Source: Desulfomicrobiaceae bacterium (GTDB lineage: Bacteria; Desulfobacterota; Desulfovibrionia; Desulfovibrionales; Desulfomicrobiaceae). Taken from it: a stretch of DNA of 12,551 nucleotides. Positions 7,450-12,551 of the stretch are shown piece after piece. How positions within the stretch are numbered: the stretch's first letter is position 1; every line of letters begins with the position of its first letter. The stretch spans positions 1 to 12,551 of the forward strand of contig DPEO01000023.1 of NCBI GenBank assembly GCA_003530935.1, written 5' to 3'. The translations under genes and the position numbers were made by a program. The notes under the pieces are model-generated. The model was not told where the DNA came from and made no database searches. It saw only the letters and a list, made by a program, of their open reading frames with translations.

Positions 7450-9423
7450 TCAAGCTTGCTTGCGGCCGGCGATGAGGTCCTGGATTACCGAAGGATCGGC
7501 CAGGGTGGAGGTATCGCCGAAGTCGTCCATGGAGGTAGAGCCCGCGGTGATCTTGCGCAGCACCCGACGCATGATCTTGCCGCTGCGGGTTTTGGGCAGG
7601 CCCAAGGTGAACTGGATGACCTCGGGCGCGGTAAGTGGCCCGATCTCTTTGCGCACGTGGTTGCGCAGCTCCTTCACCAGCTCAGGAGTTTCGTCCACGT
7701 CGGCGCGCAAAATGACATACGCGTAGATGGCCTGGCCTTTGATCTCGTGCGGCACGCCCACCACCGCGGCCTCGGCCACGGCAGGATGCGACACCAAGGC
7801 GGATTCGATCTCCGCTGTGCCCAGACGATGCCCCGAGACATTGATGACGTCGTCGAGCCGCCCCATGATCCAGAAATAACCGTCCTCGTCCACACGGGCG
7901 CCGTCACCGGATTCGTATTTGCCGGGAAAGCGCTCGAAGTACTGGCTCTTGAAGCGCTCGGGTGCGCCAAAGACCCCGCGCAGCATGCCGGGCCAGGGCC
8001 GTTCGATGACCAAGTGTCCGCCCTCGTTGACTCCGGCAGGCTGGCCCTCGGCCGTGACGATGGCGGCCTTGACTCCCGGCAAGGGCCGGCTGGCGGAACC
8101 GGGCTTGAGGGGAGTTGCAAACGGCAGGGCGGAAATGAGGATGCCGCCGGTTTCCGTCTGCCACCAGGTATCCACGATGGGGAGCTTCCCTTTGCCGACG
8201 TGCTCGAAGTACCACATCCAGGCTTCGGGATTGATGGGCTCGCCCACGCTGCCGAGCACCCGCAGGGAGGAGAGGTCGTGCTTGGTGGTCCACTCCACGC
8301 CTTCACGCATCAGGGCACGGATGACCGTAGGCGCGGTGTAGAAGGTGGTCACCTTGAACTTTTCCACCACCTGCCAGAAGCGGGCAGGGTCCGGCCAGGA
8401 GGGGACGCCCTCGAACATCAGGCTGGTGGCGCCCAGGGTGAGCGGCCCGTACACGATGTACGTGTGTCCGGTGATCCAGCCCACGTCTGCGGTGCACCAA
8501 TGGATGTCGTCGTCGTGGAGGTCGAACACCCATTGGGTGGTATGCGCGGCGTAGGTCAGATAACCGCCGGTGGTGTGCACCACGCCCTTGGGTTTGCCGG
8601 TGCTGCCGCTGGTGTAGAGGATGAAAAGCAGGTCCTCGGCGTCCATGGATTCGCACGGACAATGCTCCGGCAGATCAGGGTCGTTCATGAGGTCCGCCCA
8701 CCAATGATCCCTGCCGGCAGTCATGGCGACACCGATCCCCGCGCGCGGCACCACCACGGTGGCCGTCACCGAAGGGCACGCGGCAAGGGCTTCGTCCACG
8801 TTGGCCTTGAGGGGGATCTTCCGGCCGCCGCGCAGCACGGCGTCGGCGGTGACCACCACCTTGGCCTCGCAGTCCTGGATGCGGGACTGCAGGCTCGCCG
8901 CCGAAAAGCCGCCAAAGACGATGGAATGGGGCGCGCCGATGCGGGCGCAGGCGAGCATGGCCACAGCAGCCTCGGGGATCATGGGCATATAGAGCACCAC
9001 CCGGTCGCCGCGATGCACGCCCAGTTTTTTGAGCACGTTGGCAAAGCGCTCCACCTCGGCCAAGAGCTCGCGGTAACTGATGTGCCGCACGTCCTCATCG
9101 GGTTCGCCCTGCCAAATGAGGGCGGTCTTGTCGGCGCGGCCGTTGTGCACGTGACGGTCCAGACAATTGTAGCACACATTGAGTTTGCCCCCCCGGAACC
9201 ACTCCACCCGCGGCACGCTGAAGTCATAGTCCAGAACCTTGGTCCAGGGTTCGAACCAGGTGATGAGCTCCCGCGCCCGCGCCGCCCAATATCCTTCCGG
9301 GTCAGCCTCGGCGCGGCGGTAGTGCTCTTCGTACGCGGCCAAGTCCGGAATATGGGCACGAGGATTCTGGAAGGGCGCAAACTGCCGCTGTTCGTGCATG
9401 AGGCTTTGGATGTTTTCTGTCAT
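7450..9423 (-). CDS. acsA: Acetyl-CoA synthetase (AMP-forming acetate-CoA ligase)
   Basis: This is a 657-residue protein, typical Acs length. It converts acetate, ATP and CoA into acetyl-CoA, AMP and pyrophosphate in the cytosol through acetyl-AMP. The adenylate-forming motifs are all intact: the phosphate loop YTSGSTGKPKG (270-280), VGEPINPEAW (393-402), DTWWQTETGG (418-427) with the Trp that limits the acid pocket to acetate (W421 by alignment to Salmonella W414), YESGDGA (503-509), the hinge region GRLDDVINVSGHRLG (521-535), and PKTRSGKIMRR (610-620). K616 is the catalytic lysine that Pat enzymes acetylate (K609 in Salmonella). AAGGAG at 9437-9432 is 8 bases before the ATG. The gene is divergent from a Pat homologue and ends in a strong terminator. 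No deacetylase gene (cobB) is nearby. Confidence 0.96.
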   Translation of the reverse strand: MTENIQSLMHEQRQFAPFQNPRAHIPDLAAYEEHYRRAEADPEGYWAARARELITWFEPWTKVLDYDFSVPRVEWFRGGKLNVCYNCLDRHVHNGRADKTALIWQGEPDEDVRHISYRELLAEVERFANVLKKLGVHRGDRVVLYMPMIPEAAVAMLACARIGAPHSIVFGGFSAASLQSRIQDCEAKVVVTADAVLRGGRKIPLKANVDEALAACPSVTATVVVPRAGIGVAMTAGRDHWWADLMNDPDLPEHCPCESMDAEDLLFILYTSGSTGKPKGVVHTTGGYLTYAAHTTQWVFDLHDDDIHWCTADVGWITGHTYIVYGPLTLGATSLMFEGVPSWPDPARFWQVVEKFKVTTFYTAPTVIRALMREGVEWTTKHDLSSLRVLGSVGEPINPEAWMWYFEHVGKGKLPIVDTWWQTETGGILISALPFATPLKPGSASRPLPGVKAAIVTAEGQPAGVNEGGHLVIERPWPGMLRGVFGAPERFKSQYFERFPGKYESGDGARVDEDGYFWIMGRLDDVINVSGHRLGTAEIESALVSHPAVAEAAVVGVPHEIKGQAIYAYVILRADVDETPELVKELRNHVRKEIGPLTAPEVIQFTLGLPKTRSGKIMRRVLRKITAGSTSMDDFGDTSTLADPSVIQDLIAGRKQA

Positions 9424-9471
9424 GAAATCAGCTCCTTGAAATTAAAGAAACGCAAAGACTGCCTTGCCGTT

Positions 9472-9501
9472 GCCCAAAGGCATACAAGAAAAGGTTTGGG
9501 C
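9472..9501. repeat. Inverted repeat in the acs/pat intergenic region, candidate operator
   Basis: GCCCAAA (9472-9478) and TTTGGGC (9495-9501) are perfect inverted arms separated by 16 bases, so arm centres are 23 bases apart, about two helical turns. The right arm overlaps the weak -35 candidate for pat. The symmetry is seen directly; binding by a regulator is inferred. Confidence 0.4.
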
Positions 9502-9572
9502 TTTCCTCCCTTTTCTGGTAAATGGCCAAAATCGGTCGTGAGCGGAGACGGCCCCTGCCATCATCGGTAAAC

Positions 9573-9576
9573 GGAG
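9573..9576 (+). promoter_or_regulatory. Ribosome binding site supporting the pat start at 9588
   Basis: GGAG lies 11 bases before the ATG at 9588, rather far but the only such site nearby. The longer in-frame ATG at 9522 has none and would add a basic 22-residue stretch ahead of the CoA-binding fold. Confidence 0.5.
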
Positions 9577-9587
9577 ATTTTTGGACG

Positions 9588-12278
9588 ATGAGCGTCACCA
9601 ACCTCGAAGCCCTATTCCGGCCCAACTCCCTTGCCATCATCGGCGCCTCACGCGAGGAGACCTCGGTGAGCGCCATGCTCATGAAAAATCTCTTGGCTAG
9701 CCGTTTCCTTGGGCCTGTCCTGCCGGTGTCCGGGGCCCAGGAAGCCATCTTTGGCATTCTCTCCTACCCTTCCATCGAATCCCTGCCCCTCACGCCGGAC
9801 CTCGCCGTGGTCTGCTCTCCCATCGGACAGGCACCACAAATCCTCGATCAACTTGGACAAGCGGGAGTACGGGCTGCCATCCTCATGGATCCCGGCTACG
9901 GCACCTTGGATGCCCGAGTGCGCGCGGAACTGGACGAAGGCATCCTCGCTGCGGTGCGCCAGCACGGCATCCGGGTACTCGGTCCGGAAAGTATTGGGCT
10001 TATCATCCCCAACATCGGGGTCAATGCCAGCCTTTCCCGCGTCGGCGCCCAAGAAGGCCGCGTGGCCTTTGTCACTCAATCGGACAGCCTGTTTGAGTCC
10101 GTACTCGATTGGGCCAAGGCCAACAACGTGGGCTTTTCCCACTGCATCTCCCTGGGCCGGCAACTGGACGTGGATTTCAGCTCCGTGCTCGACTACCTGG
10201 GCTCGGACCCCGCCACCAAGTCCATTCTCCTCTATGTGGAGACCATCCAGGATGCCCGACGGTTCATGTCCGCAGCCCGGGCCAGCGCCCGCAACAAACC
10301 CATCCTCGTCATCCGTCCGCGACGGCTGCCCTGTTCCATCCGGCAGGTAGCCAGCGGCCTCTCCGAAACCCGGGTGGACCGCATCTATGACGCTGCCTTC
10401 CGCCGTGCGGGCATGGTGCGCGTCAGTGACATCGACTCACTCTTCGAAGGGGCCCGCACCCTGGCCAACTACAAACCCTTGCGCGGCAGCCACCTGGCCA
10501 TTGTCACCAACGGCCAAAGCATCGGTCTTTTGGCCTCGGACATTCTGGAAGACGGCGGCGGCACCCTGGCGGCCATTGACGAAGACATTCAAGCCCGACT
10601 GGAAGAGATCTTGGGACCGGAGCGTTGCTCCGACAATCCGGTGACCCTGCCGGCTACTGCGGGCGCAGACATCTATGAACAAACCCTGGGGACCCTGCTC
10701 AAAAGCAAAGACGTCGGCTGTGTACTCGTCATCCACGTGCCCTTTCAAGGCGTGGACAGCACGGCGGTGGCCCAAGCCGTGACCCAAGTGGCCAAGACCA
10801 CACGCTGCCTCATCCTGGCCGCCTGGCTGGGAGAAGAGACCATGCGCGCAGTCAAACCCATCTTCGACGAAGCAGGCATTCCGGTCTTCGACCGGCCGGG
10901 CAAGGCCGTATACGCCTATCTCCATATGCTCGCCTACCGTCGCACCCAGCAGATCCTCATGCAGACCCCGGACTCCCTGCCTACGGATTTCTTCCCCGAC
11001 ACAGAGCGGGCGGAGCGCATTATCCGGGGCGCCTTGGACCAAGGCCGAAACCGACTGACCGAGGAAGAAGCCCGGGACGTGCTCGAAGCCTACGGCGTTC
11101 CCGTGGTGCCCACCCGCATCTGCACCTCGGCGGCCGAAGCCGTGGAAGCCGCCGCGGAGATCGGCTATCCTGTGGCCCTCAAGATCCGCTCGCCGCAGAT
11201 CGAACACCCCTATGCGGTGGGCGGATTGGCCCTGGACCTGACCACCCCGGACCTGGTGTTCGAGGCCGCGGCCAACATGGCGGCCCGGGTGCACGCCCAA
11301 GTCCCCAATGCCTATATCGAAGGCTTCACGGTGCAAAAGATGGGGCGCCGCCACGGGGCCCACGAACTCATCATCAGCGCCTTCACCGACCCCACTTTCG
11401 GCCCGGTCATCGCCTTTGGCCACGGCGGCGTGGCGGCGGCAGTCATCGACGACCAAAGCATGACCCTGCCGCCTCTCAACATGAGCCTCGCCCGCGAGCT
11501 CATGCGCGGCACCCGCATCTACCGCCTGCTCCAAGGCTCTCCGCGCCATCCCGGCGCAGACCTCGACGACATCTGCCTCGCCCTCATCCAAGTGAGCCAA
11601 ATGCTCATCGATCTGCCGCACATCCAGGCCCTGGAGATCAATCCCCTTTTTGCCGACGATAGAGGTGTCCTCGCCCTGGGCGCCCGCATCACCATCGCTG
11701 AGCCCACCATCCCCGGCCCGCAGCGCCTGGCCATCCGCCCCTATCCGCGCGAGCTCGAAGAGTGTGTGCGGCTCAAAGACGGCACCAAGATGCTCCTGCG
11801 CCCCATCCGGCCCGAGGACGCCGTAGCGCACCTGGAATTCATCCACCGCCTCTCGGAAGAAGATCTGCGCCTGCGGTTCTTTGGCCTCGTGCAGCACTTC
11901 GTCCTCGACGACATGCCCAAGTTCACCCAGATCGACTACGACCGGGAAATGGCCTTCATCGCCACCCGCACCGTGGACGGCAAGCCGGAAACCTTGGGCG
12001 TGGTGCGCACCTCCACCAAGCCGGACAATTCCGTCGCCGAATTTGCCATCATCGTACGCTCGGATATGAAGGGCACGGGTCTTGGCTCCCGCCTCTTCGA
12101 AAAGATGATCCGCTACTGCAAGAGCCGTGGCACCAAGTATCTGGAAGGGCAAACCCTCCCCCACAACAAGGCCATGATCGGCCTTGCCAAGCGCTTCGGC
12201 TTCACCATCAGCCACAACTACGACGAAGAAGTGGTACTCATGCGCCTGTGCCTGTGGGAGTGGGAACCCCAGGCCTAA
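9588..12278 (+). CDS. pat: Pat/PatZ-type protein lysine acetyltransferase (CoA-binding, ATP-grasp-like and GNAT domains)
   Basis: This is an 896-residue protein, close to Salmonella Pat (about 886). Residues 1-460 resemble the alpha part of NDP-forming acyl-CoA synthetases, opening with a Rossmann CoA-binding fold (NSLAIIGASRE, 13-23). Residues about 480-705 are an ATP-grasp-like beta part (LTEEEARDVLEAYGVPV, 490-506; ALEINPLFAD, 681-690). Residues about 727-890 are a GNAT domain with the acetyl-CoA loop KGTGLG (828-833) and a late helix PHNKAMIGLAKRFGF (858-872). The catalytic histidine of true synthetases, expected in SHTGALAG, is replaced (Ser256 in an ungapped alignment), as expected for a non-catalytic sensor region. 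The family acetylates Acs on its active-site lysine and switches it off. Placement divergent to acs supports that target. NCBI-style names may read 'bifunctional acetate-CoA ligase/GNAT'; the missing histidine argues against ligase activity. Confidence 0.9.
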   Translation: MSVTNLEALFRPNSLAIIGASREETSVSAMLMKNLLASRFLGPVLPVSGAQEAIFGILSYPSIESLPLTPDLAVVCSPIGQAPQILDQLGQAGVRAAILMDPGYGTLDARVRAELDEGILAAVRQHGIRVLGPESIGLIIPNIGVNASLSRVGAQEGRVAFVTQSDSLFESVLDWAKANNVGFSHCISLGRQLDVDFSSVLDYLGSDPATKSILLYVETIQDARRFMSAARASARNKPILVIRPRRLPCSIRQVASGLSETRVDRIYDAAFRRAGMVRVSDIDSLFEGARTLANYKPLRGSHLAIVTNGQSIGLLASDILEDGGGTLAAIDEDIQARLEEILGPERCSDNPVTLPATAGADIYEQTLGTLLKSKDVGCVLVIHVPFQGVDSTAVAQAVTQVAKTTRCLILAAWLGEETMRAVKPIFDEAGIPVFDRPGKAVYAYLHMLAYRRTQQILMQTPDSLPTDFFPDTERAERIIRGALDQGRNRLTEEEARDVLEAYGVPVVPTRICTSAAEAVEAAAEIGYPVALKIRSPQIEHPYAVGGLALDLTTPDLVFEAAANMAARVHAQVPNAYIEGFTVQKMGRRHGAHELIISAFTDPTFGPVIAFGHGGVAAAVIDDQSMTLPPLNMSLARELMRGTRIYRLLQGSPRHPGADLDDICLALIQVSQMLIDLPHIQALEINPLFADDRGVLALGARITIAEPTIPGPQRLAIRPYPRELEECVRLKDGTKMLLRPIRPEDAVAHLEFIHRLSEEDLRLRFFGLVQHFVLDDMPKFTQIDYDREMAFIATRTVDGKPETLGVVRTSTKPDNSVAEFAIIVRSDMKGTGLGSRLFEKMIRYCKSRGTKYLEGQTLPHNKAMIGLAKRFGFTISHNYDEEVVLMRLCLWEWEPQA

Positions 12279-12337
12279 CGCCTGGCTGCCGCCTTTGACG
12301 GCCACCACCCCTCTTTGCTAGCGTCGCTTTCCTGAAA

Positions 12338-12368
12338 GCGGCCCCACAGCCGGGGCCGCGGTACTTTT
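12338..12368 (+). terminator. Probable intrinsic terminator between pat and citrate synthase
   Basis: GCGGCCCC (12338-12345) pairs perfectly with GGGGCCGC (12352-12359) around a 6-base loop, followed after five bases by TTTT (12365-12368). The T tract is short and offset, so termination may be partial. It sits 60 bases after the pat stop and 32 bases before the next start. Confidence 0.6.
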
Positions 12369-12399
12369 GTTGTGCCATTCCAAAAGCCAAGGAGCACTT

Positions 12400-12551
12400 A
12401 TGCACAATACAGCGACCTTGACCATAGACGGCCAAACTTACGAGCTCCCCATCGTACGGGGAACGGAGGGCGAGGTGGCCATCGATGTCACCGCCTTGCG
12501 CTCGCAGGCCAAGGTCATCACCTTGGATCCGGGCTACGCCAATACCGGCTC
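12400..12551 (+). CDS. gltA: Citrate synthase, N-terminal part (cut by the right edge)
   Basis: Only the first 50 codons and part of the next are present. They read MHNTATLTIDGQTYELP, then RGTEGEVAIDVTALRS, then ITLDPGYANTGS. This is the characteristic N-terminal beta-hairpin region of proteobacterial-type citrate synthase, including the conserved DPGYxNTGS. The enzyme condenses acetyl-CoA with oxaloacetate to citrate in the cytosol. AAGGAG at 12389-12394 is 5 bases before the ATG at 12400. The catalytic residues lie beyond the window. The position after acs and pat fits a shared acetyl-CoA theme, although the hairpin before it suggests its own transcript. Confidence 0.9.
   Translation, partial: MHNTATLTIDGQTYELPIVRGTEGEVAIDVTALRSQAKVITLDPGYANTG

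Larger units (their letters stand above)
9424..9587. promoter_or_regulatory. Divergent acs/pat control region
   Basis: The 164 bases separate two divergent starts and must hold both promoters. The part next to acs is AT-richer than its surroundings. A weak plus-strand promoter candidate is TTGGGC (9496-9501), 17 bases, then TAAATG (9519-9524), matching consensus at only three positions each. For acs, TTTAAT (9446-9441) resembles a -10 box but is too close to the ribosome binding site to be used normally. I found no sigma-54 type site. Confidence 0.5.

Noticed and set aside
9441..9446. TTTAAT on the minus strand as the acs -10 box
   Set aside because: It would place the transcript start inside the ribosome binding site, and no -35 box is spaced correctly.
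7438..9570. A 710-codon plus-strand frame antisense to acs
   Set aside because: The minus strand encodes every acetyl-CoA synthetase motif; the plus frame has no recognisable domain and runs through the acs/pat control region.
9522..9587. Longer start for pat
   Set aside because: No ribosome binding site, and the 22 added residues are basic and unlike the N-terminus of the family, which begins shortly before the CoA-binding fold.
12269..12285. CCAGGC/GCCTGG hairpin over the pat stop codon
   Set aside because: Only six pairs and no T run; the stronger hairpin at 12338-12359 is the better terminator.
10437..12308. A 623-codon minus-strand frame antisense to pat
   Set aside because: It is low-complexity, His/Gly/Asp-rich shadow sequence opposite clear ATP-grasp and GNAT motifs.

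Overview
The window looks like chromosome of a GC-rich Gram-negative bacterium. An MlaA-type lipoprotein with a lipobox implies an outer membrane. The gene set (a fused GltB-like glutamate synthase, AMP-forming acetyl-CoA synthetase, a Pat-type lysine acetyltransferase and citrate synthase) suggests Desulfovibrionales or a related deltaproteobacterium. That taxonomic guess is inference from gene content and protein flavour only; there is no rRNA or other marker. I see no tRNA, CRISPR array, insertion sequence or phage gene.

Layout. 1-409: no confident gene. A minus-strand stretch reads like protein only if two single-base frameshifts are allowed, so it may be a broken gene running off the left edge. 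419-2478 (+): a two-gene envelope operon, an exported alpha/beta hydrolase whose stop overlaps the ATG of mlaA. 2640-7366 (+): a complete 1499-residue GltB-like glutamate synthase, then after 17 bases a 69-residue CxxC heavy-metal-associated (HMA) protein. 7367-7449: two strong hairpins, one an intrinsic terminator for the converging acs gene. 7450-9423 (-): acs. 9424-9587: divergent control region with a 7-base inverted repeat. 9588-12278 (+): an 896-residue Pat-type protein acetyltransferase. 12279-12399: terminator and leader. 12400 to the right edge (+): the first 50 codons of citrate synthase.

How the genes fit together. Acs makes acetyl-CoA from acetate. The divergently encoded Pat homologue belongs to the family that inactivates Acs by acetylating the active-site lysine, which is present here as K616. 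Citrate synthase then takes acetyl-CoA toward 2-oxoglutarate, the substrate that glutamate synthase turns into glutamate. The right two-thirds of the window is therefore a carbon-to-nitrogen assimilation neighbourhood with a likely built-in post-translational switch on acetate use. The left third concerns outer-membrane lipid upkeep. Nothing here is plainly an undescribed system. The points most worth a second look are the hydrolase-MlaA coupling, the glutamate synthase without an adjacent GltD but with a four-cysteine cluster motif and a linked HMA protein, and the acs/pat divergent pair with its inverted repeat.
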